64,000 nt of DNA from assembly GCF_001649575.2 (NCBI RefSeq), contig NC_051445.1, positions 10,421,180 to 10,485,179 on the forward strand, in the 5' to 3' direction. The notes under the pieces are model-generated. The model had not been told where the DNA came from, searched no databases, and saw nothing but the letters and a program-made list of their open reading frames with translations. This document shows, piece by piece, positions 46,255 to 59,000 of this stretch. Source of the DNA: Kryptolebias marmoratus (lineage: Eukaryota; Chordata; Actinopteri; Cyprinodontiformes; Rivulidae). Made by a program: the position numbers and the translations under genes. Positions within the stretch are counted from its first letter, which is position 1. Each line of letters opens with the position of its first letter.

Positions 46255-46620
46255 TCCCCACGAGCCACCGTTCAGAGGATGAGAAAGACCCGAATGCAGG
46301 ACCAGGAAGCAAAGGGGAAGCAGGCTGTGGAAACCAAAGGGAGTGTTTTAATAAAGAAAATTCAAACTAAGGGTGCTGCAGAAGCAAGGGGCTCAAAACT
46401 GGACAGAATAAGAGCTGGTTGACAGGAGAGCAGGACAGACCAAGAAAGTAACCAGAATCTGGCAAGGAACAACAGAAAACCTGGAACTATTTATACAGAG
46501 GGAGCGATTACTGGAAACAGAGCAGTTGACATGATTAAATGATCAAGATTTTCTGAGGGGGGTGCTAAAACGAGACAAGAACAGGAAACAGTCCTACTGA
46601 GCATTTTGGGTTCGAAAAGG
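46255..46620 (-). repeat. Interspersed repeat copy (reverse)
   Basis: Starts near CCCGAATGCAGGACCAGGAA, with TTTTAATAAAGAAAATTC, and ends AGCATTTTGGGTTCG. This resembles the reverse of the 44880-45480 family (tail GCATTGGGTTCG with an AATAAA). By-eye call. Confidence 0.4.
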
Positions 46621-47374
46621 TGTCTAAATGACATTAAAATTGTCAGTAAGACTTTGGTTGGATTTGGTCTTAAAGTGAAAGTTTAGACGACACCTAAAAC
46701 TAGATCTGGACATTAAATAAACGTCCACGTTTGGTTGAGATTATCAGGAGTAAAAACTAACAGTGCGGAGGATCGAACTCATAATGTCTGCCTCGTGGGG
46801 CCTCTTTTGCATCCTACTTAAGTAAGCTCCCACATAAACATCAAGACACTTTCACCTTCTAAAATCAGTATGCAGCACATTTCAAGTCCTAATTTGAAAT
46901 TCATTCTGAAGGCTTGATTTTTTTTTTTATGTTCCCTTTTTATACCAGTTCAGTTCTGTCTTTTACAGGAAAGATAACAAAGGTATCTTGTTAACAGCTT
47001 ACTTCTTGTTAGATTTTTTTTATGGCATGTTTGAAAGGATGTATTATTTTATGTTTTCCTTTACTGTCTATATCACCTCATGTTTCCCACTACCGCCCCC
47101 ATTTTTAAGCTCTTGATTGCACAAAATGATTGTTTTTGTTTTTTTTTGCTGACATGTTTAAAGCCTAACATTGGTAATTCAAAAAGTGAATGAAAAAAAA
47201 GACTTTCTGATAGCATCGATTAGTTCCCAGCGTTAAACCCCTGGGTGGTTCTTTCTGGCATGACGACCTGACTTCAACTGTGTTTCTTACAGGTTCTCAG
47301 TTTTTATTAAGTGAAGTTATAATAGGAAACTGTCTGAACCTCACAAAATGTGACAGCATTCGGAGAATGTGTTA

Positions 47375-47870
47375 CGAAAGATTCTCAGCTACTACCACAT
47401 CAAATTTTAGCTCAATATCTGTAAAATTGATCTGTAAAAGTTACATCAATTTTTATGTTGGCTAACGTTGATTAGCTGCGGTCGGCATCTTTAACCGAAG
47501 CCAAAAGTGAATCAGTTATAAATGTGCATTCAATGAAAACGTTTGGAGTTTCATTAAAAGAAGAGATATATTTCGCTAACAAAGAGACAAGGTTGATGCC
47601 GACAGTTAGTGCCAAAGTTTAGAATGATGCTCAGCCACTACCACAGCAAACTTTAGCTCACTGCTTGTAAAATCCGTTGAGTTGTAGCCATTTCTGTGTT
47701 TGCTAAGATTGCTTCGTCGCAGTAGCCATCTTGAATGGGTTACCTCCAAAAGGTAATCAGTTGTAGATGTACATCAGCTGATTAACTTTGTGTGAGTTTC
47801 ATTCAGATTGTTCTGTTGATTTATGAAATATTTTTCTAACGCTGCAGGCAGGCAAACACACACACGCACA
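47375..47870 (-). repeat. Dispersed repeat family A, two reverse units
   Basis: Unit 1: GATTCTCAGCTACTACCACA, ATTAGCTGCGGTCGGCATCT. Unit 2: GATGCTCAGCCACTACCACA, CGTCGCAGTAGCCATCTTGA, GTTGTAGATGTACATCAGC. Both read reverse and end in CACACACACGCACACAC simple sequence. Confidence 0.7.
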
Positions 47871-48499
47871 CACAAAAATACACATAAACCCAAGGACCAT
47901 GACAATCAATACTGAGTGTGAAGCTGTTTCATAAACATAGTTGCATCATGTGTATTTGACAGAATGGCAGTAAGATTGTAAAACTGAGGAGAATACAGTG
48001 GAAAAAAATATTTTAAAAACAGTAGAAAGCAATATCTGCTTTGAGGATAAAGTGATTGTAGGAAAAAACAAATATCAGAGAAAACCGGAGTCAAAAAAAT
48101 AAATAAAACGACAAAGTCAGTCAAAAGGAAAAATAATTGAAAAAATATCAGAACTGAAAAGACGAAGGGCACCTGTTTTTTTTTTTTTGCAAGATTACGA
48201 AGAAAGATGTGAAGGGGCGCGAGACCACTGCGCTGCACGGCACGAGCCAACGCGTCAGGACAGAAAGACGAAGATGGAAGGAGAGCGAGAGTGCGTTAAG
48301 CCCTGCGCTGCAGACGTGCGTTACAAATCCCCAGGGAGCCGGTGGCAGATCAGCACAGGATCAATGTGCTGCACCTGAGCAGGGACGCAGCACTCATTCC
48401 TACTCCCACACATCCTCCGTGAGAGTGCGTGTGTATTAATGTCCGAGCACGTGAAACGACTGAGGACTGGGAGGTCCTGAAGCAGGGAGGAAAGCTGCA

Positions 48500-48960
48500 T
48501 GGGTGGAATGAAGCCCTGATGACACTTTCTCTACTCCTTCAAGTGAAAATGCCTGCCGTAAAATAGGCCTGTTGGGTTAAAACGCTCACCAACAGGCCGG
48601 TCCAGAACATTCGCGGTTCCCAAGCACGAGATGAAAGTGACCAGCATGCAGTAAGATGCAAGTGATAGACGTCCCTCGTGTGAGATAAAGGATCTGTTTA
48701 TTTCCTGCACCCTCCCATCATAACCATTAGAGAGAAAAGCATAACACTGACCTGAGATCAGTGCTTGGGGAGCCCATGATCCAACTGCCTGTAACTCAAT
48801 CTTATTAGAGCGTTAAGTCATTACTGCATGTACACACAGAGGCCCCACAATGCAATTAGCCATTAGCCCATCACACTAACAAAGCATGGCTAATTAGTAG
48901 ATCTCAGGCGCAAAGGGAGCAGAACAAAACATATTTAAGACCCCCATCAACACCCTCGCT
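48500..48960. promoter_or_regulatory. Candidate conserved non-coding block
   Basis: Low-repeat segment including CAATGCAATTAGCCATTAGC and ATGGCTAATTAGTAGATCTC (clustered TAATTA/ATTAG cores). It lies between grin2d and prkcg. No ORF. Regulatory role is inference only. Confidence 0.22.
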
Positions 48961-49163
48961 TATAATCAAGTGTCAGGTGTTTATTAGATGTCTGTTTGTA
49001 CTTGAGCGAGTTGTTTTTATGGATAAAATTTAAACGCAGGGAACCACGTGAGATAAAATAAACACAATGTCCTGCCGTACAAATATCCTATAAGATAAAT
49101 GTAAATATTTAGATTTGTCAAAACATTTTTTGGTTAGCAAATCTTCTATACGCTTCAGCCACT

Positions 49164-50013
49164 AAAGCAATAGTTTAGATCATTTTTAATTGGGTTCTGA
49201 AGAAAGGTTATGACTAAATGATATCTTACCTCTTTGAACGGCCTCAGTTTGGGGAAATAAAGTTTAATTCGGAACAGGTTGATAAGCTAACAGTTAGCCA
49301 GGGCAGGACCATGACCAGAGTACAGAAAGGTAGTGATTTTCAAATATTTCAAGTCTAATTAAAATGAGTAAATCTTTTTTTTTTTAATACTAACACCTGG
49401 TAGTGACATGCTAAGTTGTTTCCTAACAGTGCATTTCCAGTCGGGGTGTTTTTTTGACTCATAACCTACATCCCCCACCCCACCAAATGAAGAAAAAGAA
49501 AAAAGAAAAACAGAGTCTCTTTGCATCATTGTCGTTTATACTGACAGGAAAGCACAAAGTATGATCTTGGGTGAGCTCAGCTTTACTGTCAGGTTACCTT
49601 TCCACGCTGATCCACTGGATCGGTGAAAATGTGGCAGCAGCACACATCTCTCTACCTGAAGCCTCTGTTTTATCAGAGGATTTTTCTGCTGCAGGCCTTG
49701 GGGTGAGTAAACTAACCAACAAGTCATCATCCCAATCATATAGATACAATCATGTTTTTAAGCAAAAACATGAAACAGGCAAGAGTCCTACACAATAAAG
49801 TGGTAGTTGAGATTAAAACTTGTACGGAATCTGCTTTTAGACAGCTTGTTGTTTTGCTGACACCTTTTGAGCAATATTAATTAGACCTACATGACTAAAG
49901 GATGCTTTTGCAGGGTGGGTGGGTGGACAGAGCGATTTATAACAGGTAAGATATTAATTGTTCCTAAGCTTTCCACAGAACCCCACTTCAAAAAGACCTG
50001 AACTGTTGCTTTA
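49164..50013. mobile_element. TA-flanked inverted-terminal-repeat element, copy 2
   Basis: Left end TAAAGCAATAGTTTAGATCA and GGGTTCTGAAGAAAGGTTAT; right end, reversed, reads TAAAGCAACAGTTCAGGTCT and GGGGTTCTGTGGAAAGC. About 850 bp, non-coding, same termini as 3505-4048. The interior differs, suggesting different internal deletions of a longer parent. Confidence 0.68.
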
Positions 50014-52129
50014 AGCTGTTGGAGTGGCTCTGACTTGTTCACCTCTGGTGAGAGTTGAGACAGAGTGTTAGCTATGTTGGTCTCTCTAACGGCAAAAGAA
50101 GTGGATTAGGCTTGGTCCACTCCGGGAAGATCAAAGCACAAGTCTGACAAGAACTGAGAAACCTCTGAGAAATTTGTGCTAGCAAGCATGCAGAAACACA
50201 CCCACACACGCGCGCACACACACACACCATCCAAAGACCAAAGAAACTACTCTTTGAGCTCTCCATCATTTTTTAAAGAGTTCTGACTGAGCTTGCATAG
50301 AGAATGCCGTCCTGAGGTAAAAAAAAAAAAAAAAGACACGTTCAGACATGCACACCTCACAGCACAATAATCGCAAGGTCTCATATTCGTAACTGCGTGT
50401 GACAAAACAAATTGGAATGAGACACAGCACCACCGCCGTTCATTAGAGAGAATCATATTTTATGAAGCAATTCTCAGGAAGTAAGTGCAGCACTGACCCT
50501 CCAGCCCCACCCCAGACAGACAATGTCAAATAAACTAACACATTTAAATTAGGGCATAGACCAGACCAGTCTGGGCTAGGAGCAACATCACCCTACTAGC
50601 AACTCGCCTTAGCAACCCGTAAGTAGGCCTGTAGTGTTGGCGAGGTTACTAGAGCAGAGCTGGGCCTTGCACAATGGTGAGAACACACTCTGGTTTCTGT
50701 GGGCATATGTGTCCTGTCACTGCAGTAGAGTAAGCTTTTCATGGTGCAACATGCAGACCCCGGACCTGACAAGTGCTATGTGTGACACTCCTGTATTTCC
50801 TTGATATAAATCATGGCCAATGTCAGCCAATGAGGACCCTGTTTAAATTCTGGAGCACCACACATATCGGTTACCAGGTCATGGGCCGTTTGAGAGTGGG
50901 GGTGGGGGGATGGGGGAGATTCTTGAGGCTGCGTTACGATCGCTTGCAAAGTCTCGCACTAGATTCGCCCGGAGCACGCTGTTCTAGACTGGACCGGACT
51001 ATTCAGTGCATGCCTCTTGACCAAAGAGAAAATTTAATAAATCAAAGCCGATCACAACAAAGATGTAAATTAAAGCAGGGGCAAGCCAGCAAAGTAAAAC
51101 AAATTGAACTTGACTTCTCTAAACAGAAAGTGATGCATGAGAAGAGGCAGGACGGCGCAGGAGAAGACGAATAACAAACACAGAAGACGGACGGCTCAAA
51201 ACAAGCAGGATATTCATTGTGAATGCTTTCAGCTCCCTCAGGTGGACTAAATTTTACACCAAGGACATTTTTAATAACTTAGAGTAGCTATCGAATGAGT
51301 GCGCCTTTGCAAAGCTTGCGTGGGACAACAGGACTTCCCGAGACGTTGATTTGAATTGCAGCTGAGCGAGTGTTAAAGGAGGATGAGGATCATTGCCTGG
51401 GTGATTGTTTGTTAAATATGCATGCACGGCAAATGTGTGAGTGCATGCATTTTTCAGAAATTGCAGGAGATGAAAAACAAGCAAAGGAGAGCATTGCAAA
51501 CTCATGCTGCGGCGTAGCGTTGATTGGAATGCATGCTGTACATCATCTCCCCGCTCAGCATCAAACACTTCAATTTATTATTGAAAATGTGCAAGCACTG
51601 ACAAAGTTTCAGCTTGTTTCTGGGGATAAAAAAAAGGCTTTGGAAATAACATGCAAAGCAGCTTAAACTGATCACTTTAAGATTAGTCGACATGAAGACT
51701 CTAAGACATTCAATGTCAAACCAGTCCAGTCTAGAGTTGCACTGGTAGCAGACACGTTGCCACCATACTGCTCCTTAGCTCTTTACCAAAATGTTGTTGT
51801 TGTTTATTGTTTTATTTTTTTTTTGTAATATTCCACTTTGCATTTATCAAGTTCAGCACAGAGAGCAGATATTTGACCAGGGATTCAGAGAAAGTGAAGG
51901 ACATTATGCTATATTACCCAGCAGGCACCAGGTGATGGCGGTGCAGAGGACACCATGGCAACGCCATTCAAAATGCCATGACAACACCATAGCAACTGTG
52001 GCCCCACTTGCTCGCTGGTGGTGTGGTACAGCCCAGACTTGCTACAGTGGTGTGGTCGTCAGATGCACACTTCAGTCACATCAGTAATAGTAACATTGTT
52101 CAGTAATTATTTTATCAACCAGTGAATTG

Positions 52130-52160
<31 letters not shown>

Positions 52161-52900
52161 ACAATCAGTCAAAAGGAGCAAGAACACAGTATCTACTGGT
52201 CTCTGTTTTTTGCTAAGTGAGAGACAGACAGAGATGAGCTGATTTATAAAAAAAAAAAAAGAAAAAAAAAAGAAGCGATCAAAGGGAAATAAGTTAGGGT
52301 CAATGAGTGGCTTCATTAACAAAAAAGATGTGACCGCTGTGCGATAGAAGTTTAAACAAAGAGGGCTGTCGATGGGACAGAGCTTGGTCGTGAAAACCAA
52401 GAGGAAAAAAGCCGAGAAAAAGAGCAGAAAAAACAACAGAGTTTGTGTGGGAAAAAAACGTACTGATAAGTAACAGGAGAAAAGGTGAAAATGTGATGTT
52501 AGGTAGTTCTAGAGGAGTGATGGACTGATAGCCGTAGTAGATACAGATGAATAAAGAGTTTTGACTTTTACTTGTCTTTTTTGTCACAGGCACTAATGTC
52601 TTCACAGTCATATAGGAGGAATCAAAATTCAAAAATGATTTCCGAGTCTAGAATCGCTACAAAGCTAAAACATTTAAAACTATTTCATCTAACACTTCCT
52701 CCAAATATACCAAACTTAACTAATATATATATATATACCTGTATGTATATATATGTATATATTTATTTGTACATATATATTTCTTTATAGATAAATAATA
52801 GAATTCAAATGATGATTGAATACAATAAAATATCTCAGTTAAATCACAGTATAACATGGTACATTCTCAAAAACATAGTATATTTCAATATATTCTTTTT
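50014..52900. other. Intergenic DNA between prkcg and grin2d
   Basis: No exon supported. Includes CA/CG dinucleotides at 50200-50226, clustered CCATGGCAAC/CCATAGCAAC motifs (51953-51992), an (ATC)n run at 52131-52160 and a TATA/TATG tract at 52722-52790. The short ORFs lack domain sequence. Confidence 0.45.
52131..52160. repeat. (ATC)n microsatellite
   Basis: About ten tandem ATC trinucleotides. Confidence 0.92.
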
Positions 52901-53820
52901 TTCCTCAGCGTAAAATAAATAAACAAAACAAAATAAGCCAGAGGGTTTTTAAAGAGTCAGTTCTGTTCATGCAGTCACAGACTTAAGTATTAGTGCCTTA
53001 AAAGAAATCAATAATGCTCAATGACACACCAGGTTTAAGCCCTGTTAATTGGTTGAAAATAACTGTGTTGAGTTACACAGGAAACAGTCGGACTGTTGCC
53101 GTGGTTTCCACTGCTGGGGTGCAGAGTAGAGTGCGCTTGCTATCTCACCGAAAAAAGGGTGGCTGTCCTGGTTCCCAAGCAAATGCTATGACTGACCTAC
53201 ACAGCCCTTCCGCCACACAAATCTTGGCAATTTCATTCCGCTAAACATGCAATGAGTCTGGGACGTTCCGAAGGGAGATGGGGGGGAAAAACAGCAAAAG
53301 CATTTCTCTAAAAAACACGTCGTTTTAAAAATAGCCCCACAGAGACATACGGGAAAAAAAAAAAGCAATCCATGTGCAGATAAAAGGTACAGTCTGACCT
53401 CAAGAAGGGCAAAAGAGTGAAAAAAGGGGACGTGAAAAGGTCGACTAAGCCTCCGATCTGTGACGACATGCGCAAACACAATGCACAGCCCCTCGCGTAG
53501 CAGGTCAACCCCTCCCCACCCCAACCCCCGTTCCTTCGAGCCTTTATAAACAGCATTCAAAAAAAAAAAAAAAAAAAAAAGCTACAAAATAAGTAGGTGT
53601 TCTTTTGCTACATCAGGTCAACGCTACATTCAACTACGATAGACAAATGGCTGGGCTGTGGCTGGTCTTAGCGTGAGACATGAAGTGGATATGTTCAATT
53701 TTATGAGAATAGTGTTTGCACTGCAACATGTGCACAGCTAAACAGTAGAATGGCTTTTGGCACAGAAGGTACAACGCTACATATCACTACTCAGTCTTGA
53801 ACATGTAGCATTTTTTCAAA

Positions 53821-53826
53821 TTTATT
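53821..53826 (-). terminator. grin2d: Candidate grin2d poly(A) signal
   Basis: TTTATT on the plus strand, i.e. AATAAA on the minus strand, 2.2 kb below the stop codon. One of several possible hexamers; chosen because it lies in otherwise repeat-poor DNA. Confidence 0.2.
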
Positions 53827-55536
53827 ACCTAGAGCCAAAAGTTGTAGATTCGATCCATTTATTAACATCCACATCTGACCAAATTAGCTTAAAAATTTTC
53901 TGTTAGCAAAAACAGTAACTGAGGATATCAAACATCTGACCCTGATTCAAAACAGCAAGTCTAATTTTAAATCGAAAGAAAAGCAACTACAATGATGTGC
54001 CACTGCATCCCTGTCACATTGAAGGTGGGAATATTGCTCAAAGTCAGTCATCCAATAATCTCAGTAATAGGAATTATCGCTGACTGCATTCACTGAAGGT
54101 TTCAGCTACTCTATGTGCACCTCAAAACATTCACAGTATGTCATTCTGTCTTATTTGCCAGAAAAGGAAAAAGACAAAGCAAGATGATCGGTTTGGCGCA
54201 CGTGTCTTAGTTGGTTTTTTTTCTTCTTTTCTTTTTACTCTTCGAACCTTGGTTACAGTGAAATTTATCGTTTACAACAGCAACATTAGTTACCACGCGA
54301 AGAGCCGTGTCAGCAAAATATGTTACCTTGAGATTGTGCATTTACAACTGTGGCACACATGACTGGAAAAATACAATGAGGAATTGTGCTTCACATAATC
54401 CATCATCCACAAATTCAGCCAAGACACATAATAGTGGCAACGCAGAAATGCATCCTAAGAGAGCTTTAAAATGCACTGCTCCTGGTTTGAAAACCCCCTA
54501 GCTCCTTGGAATAAATCCTGACTGAACACTTTCATAGAAGTAATTAAGTTCATAGCTGCACACTCCTTCAAATCAGTTGTGTTTCTGCAAATAAATTGAA
54601 CACAAGATCCCTGCACAACTGTCTCAAAAGCTTATTTGAATATTATGCAGCCATCTAGTGCCAATTACAGATATTGCACTAATCATCCCCTGGATCCACT
54701 TACACGAGGGTGAAATTATGCGCTGTTCACACGTCAAGACAAAAGATGATTTTTTTTTTTTTTTTTATCACAAGAATTACTTGAAAACCAATCTAGTGTA
54801 AAAGCTCAAGAGTGGAAATTTGGCACTGCTATTAAATCATTCCCACTTCCAACACTAGCCACATCCAGCCTCCTATTAAAACACTAACACAGTCAGAGAA
54901 ACATTTTGACAGAATAAAAAGAGGGATGGGGAGAGAAGTCTGAATAAAAACGAAACGTAAAGACAGACATATAAAGAAATTTTGCTACATGTCTTTTTTG
55001 TTCTTATTGTTGTTCTTCTTTTAAGTTTTTTTTTCTTTTTTTTCTTTTTTTCTTTAGATTCTTTGAAACTTGGTAAGATTTTCCAGTTGGACCAGAGGTG
55101 ACATGACAAGCTCCAACAGGGCAGAGGAAAAATAGGTTCCTGTTCAGTGTAACTGGTTAAAATGTCTTTTAGTAAAACGTGACATCATATCAGATGGTCC
55201 TGGGGTAGAGCTAGATGGGTCTGATGGTGTCATGAGGCCAAAGGGCAAATAAATAGCACTGTGCTCACTGTCCATTGAATGGTGATCAGGCAGACAGTGC
55301 ATGAGAGAGAGGTGACTGCATTGCTTTTTCTTAAAAAAGGGAAGAAGAGGAAGTAGTCTCTCCAACACCAAGAAGCAGTCCACTAGTCCGGTTCAAAAGC
55401 CAACAGCCAATGAGGACAATGAGCCAGACTCTACTGACCAAACACTGGCATCTTTTGAAAAAAAGGTGGGTCTCTCCTCATCCCACAGAGGTGTGTTTTC
55501 AAAGCCAGAGGGAGGGAGACGTTTTGAGCATATTGT

Positions 55537-55580
55537 GTGTGTGTGTGTGCGGCTGTGTGTGTATCTGTGTGTGCAGGTAT
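55537..55580. repeat. Interrupted (GT)n microsatellite
   Basis: GTGTGTGTGTGTGCGGCTGT and further GT runs, inside the putative grin2d 3'UTR. Confidence 0.8.
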
Positions 55581-55627
55581 GTGCGTGTGCAAACGTGACA
55601 TCATTACTCACAGGTTGGAGACTACCG

Positions 55628-56047
55628 TTATCCACAGTTGTGACTCGGGGAGGGGAGGAGAACCGAAGATGACATCACAAAGCTCAATTCTGAGCATAGG
55701 AGAAGTTCCGGGGCTGCTGTCTCCGGTGATGCAGCCTCACGTTCGCTCTCATCGTCATGGGAACCATCCAGACGGATGTAGCTCACCCTGGTGTGGCATC
55801 TCACTGTCGCCCTCATAAGAACACGTACAAGAGAGCGGGTGGCAGTAGTGTTGCTCTCACCGAGAGTAGTGTTAGCAATAGAACTACTCTCCGTATTAGT
55901 TCCTGTAGTGATGGATGCTAACTGATTACCTATGGTCACCAAGGAAGCCATATCTCTGCTGTCATCCCTGGCTCCGGCTGCCATGGTACCATGGTTTTCA
56001 GTAGCATTGGTGCTCGCTCCCACGTCTCCCTCTCTCCTCTCCCCCTG
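55628..56047 (-). other. In-frame open extension after the grin2d stop
   Basis: After the TGA at 56050-56048 the same frame stays open for 139 codons to a TAA at 55630-55628. The extension starts QGERREGDVGASTNATENHG and is Ser/Thr/Ala/Glu-rich. The next base after TGA is C. It may be chance or rare readthrough; the vertebrate-conserved SLESEV end just before the TGA argues that TGA is the normal terminus. Confidence 0.3.
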
Positions 56048-59000
56048 TCATACCTCACTCTCCAGGCTGGAGAAGTGGGCTGACCCTCGACGTGAGCACA
56101 GGCTCTTGGCTTTGAGTGGCAGGTGGGGAGAGTAGAACCTCCGTGGCTGTGGCACAGAGCGCAGTCTCTGATACTGGAGTTTGGCACTGGCTGTAGCCTG
56201 AGCCTGGCCTGCCATCCCCACCCCGGCAGGTGGTGAGACAGAGGCTGAAGAGGGAGGAGGTGGGATGGGCATCGGGAGGGATGTGGGAGACATGGATGGC
56301 TGCTGTGGTGGTGAAGGTGAAGGTTGTGTTTGATGGTCTGTAGGCTGTGTGTTGAGGCTGAGGTTAGACTGGCTGCCTGATTTGGCTTGATTGGAATCGG
56401 GTTTGGGAGGCAAAGGTTTTGGACGTGAGCCCCCGCTGAAGCTTTGGCAGTGGGGGAGAAGCTCTTCTTGGCTACGGGAAAGGGCTGAGGCTCTTCTCTT
56501 GGAGTGGGAAGCGTGTGAGCGGCTGTGGGAGTGTGGGTAAGGATGTGGTTGGGGGTAAAGGCTACAAGAACACACAGTTGCTCGTCCTGCTTCCTCCGCT
56601 CTTTCCCTGCTCCGTCCTTTCCTCCTCCCTCCACCACTCTTCCACTTTTTCTCTCCCTTCACAGGAATTTTGTCCATAGACCAGTATCGTCTAGGTGGGG
56701 GGAAAGCTGTTGGAGGTGGGGGCCACTGGGACCCCAGCCCTCCACTCCCTCCCCCAGATGCCCAACCAACGCCATGTCCTGATCCCCAAAAATCAGCACC
56801 AATCCATCCCTCTGCACGAGTTCCAAGTAAAGAATCATCTCGACTGTTGATGCTGCCTCCCTTCTCTCTCGATGGGTAGGTACCAAAGAACCAACCTCCC
56901 CCCCCAATGCCCCCTATCCCAGTGCCGTTCCCGCCTGCACCTTCTTCCCAGTATCTTTCAAAACGACCAAACTCCCCCGAAGAGCCCTCATCTGAGTAGC
57001 TGTCATCTACCCTGGCCCTGTCCCTCTCTGACTCAGACACAGCCCCCCTACCCATCCTCCTTCCCCTATCCTCCACCCGCTCCCTCACTCTATCCCTCTC
57101 TTCCTCTTCCTCGTCATCGTCGTCATCGTCATCTGAGTCCCATTCATGGAAGGACAGCCCTTCTCTTGTCTGTGCTTTTTCCTTTTCATAACGCATCAAC
57201 AGAGGACGGCGCTCTCCCACTCTACCACTGTCTTCTCGATCCATCCCTCCACTTTTTCGTCGCTTAGAGGACGGAAGGAGTGGGTGGAGAGACATTGGAG
57301 GAGCATTTGAGTCACCTCCTCTCCCATTTCTCCAAAATTTGACAGATGCAGGGAACTTATTGGGGTTGGAGTAGCGTTTACTGGGGGTGCGATGTCTGGA
57401 ATGAGAGTGTGAGGATTTGGGCCGCCTGTCCCTGCTTCTTCCACTGTCTTCCTCATCCCTGTCATTGTCCTCTTCTGCCCCTTCTCTCCTGCCTCTTTCC
57501 CTGTCTCCCTCCCATGAATCTCGCCCCTTCTCGCCAAATGTGCTCCCATACTGAGCAGAAAAAGAAGAGTAGTCTTGCAGTCCTCCATCCCTCTCTACCT
57601 CTGCCTCTCCTTCCCTCTCAGGTTCTACATCTCCGTCCTCTGGCTCAGACCGTTTCCCCCCAGTCGATTTCTTCCTTTTCTTTGTTTTCAGCGCTTTCTT
57701 CTTCTTCTTTTTCACCTTTCTGCGCTTCCTTTCTCTCTCACGCTCTCTTTCTCTTTCCTCTCTCTTTTTCCTCTTTTTGTTTTTTTTCTTTTTCTTCTTC
57801 TCTTTCTCCTTTTCTTTCCTCCTCTTCTTTTCCCTCTTTTGCCTCTCAGCGTCTCCACCTGTTCCGCTCCTCTCTCTTTCACTCCAGCTTGCCCACCACT
57901 CTTGGAGCTGAGACAGTTGGCTGCCCCCTCTTTCCCTTCCCCGTTCTCTTTCTCTGTCACCCCAGGATGTGCGTGGTTTCCTGGGGGGTATTGGTGGTGG
58001 CAAGCGGCCATGACTGAGGGAACGAGGCCGGATGATTGAGCATTCTCTCTCTCTTCCTCTCCCTAGGAGAAGGCTCGACTCTTCTGTTAGCTCTTCATCA
58101 TCGTCGTCATCCTCCTCATCAAGCCCCCCAGTCCTATCTCGTGTGCTCCTGGAGGAGCTGTACGAATAGGTGGGAGAGGTGGAGCGAGAAGATGAGGCAG
58201 ATGAGGACGTGGATGTTGACGAGGAGGTTGACGTAGAGGACGATGATGTATAGTGCAAAGATGCAGAGGGAGAAGGAGGGGTGTATGAGGGACTGAGGGG
58301 AACTGGTATAGGAAGTGAGAGTGGAGGAGAAAGGGGTCGTGCCCTCCTCGCCCCTCCTTCCCTCACACCATCTCTTGCTCCTCCCCTCCGCCCCAGAGGC
58401 AGAATGTTTTCATACAGTGGCCCCCCAGGCTCTTTGGGCTTCTTGGGCCTTCGCTTTCTCCAGAAGGATGAGGGGAGAGGGGGAGAGGGGTGTGGCAGCG
58501 GAGGTGTAGGAGGCAAAGGGGCCTGACTCTTAGGAGGCAGTCTGGGAGTGCCCAGAGGTTTAACAGGCCCTTTCCCCTGACCTCCACTGGCACCTCCCAC
58601 CACCTTCTTCCCCACCCCGTGGTCCATGCCCTTCTCTGTGTAGAAGGCCACACTAGCTGGAGGGGGTTGAGGGTGGCCCCTCGGTATAGTCTTGGGGGTC
58701 TGGGACCCTGCCTGCTGCTCCATGCAGGACCCCAGACCCTCAGGATCAATGGGACCATAGTATCTCTTATAGCCATCGAGTCCCCCACCTCCTCCAGCAG
58801 TTGAAGCCCAATTCGGTGGAACCTTCTGGGCAAACGGTCCCATGTCAGTGATGGCCCCTCTTACAGCTATGGGGTTGGTGGCTGTAACAGACTTAGGTAG
58901 CCTCCAGCGATCCACAACAGCCAGCCTGCGGTCTGGCCGGGGCAAGAAAGTGGAGCAAGGGAGGGGCGCACCAGCGATGGGGGTGTTGGAAGAGCCCAGT

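Larger units (their letters stand above)
53000..56047 (-). other. grin2d: Probable grin2d 3'UTR and flank
   Basis: Follows the GluN2D stop on the minus strand. Largely free of recognisable repeats, unlike the rest of the intergenic DNA, which suits a long 3'UTR. A minus-strand AATAAA is at 53821-53826. An A-run on the plus strand lies at 53559-53580. The transcript end is not determinable. The first 417 bases remain open in the receptor's frame (separate entry). Confidence 0.4.

Noticed and set aside
55936..56637. 233-residue minus-strand ORF overlapping the grin2d tail in another frame
   Set aside because: It is a shadow of low-complexity GluN2D coding sequence; the true frame carries the conserved motifs.
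57346..58039. Plus-strand Ser/Phe/Leu-rich ORFs over the GluN2D Lys/Arg tract
   Set aside because: They are the antisense of AAG/GAG-rich codons (reads as CTT/CTC), so composition alone explains the open frames.
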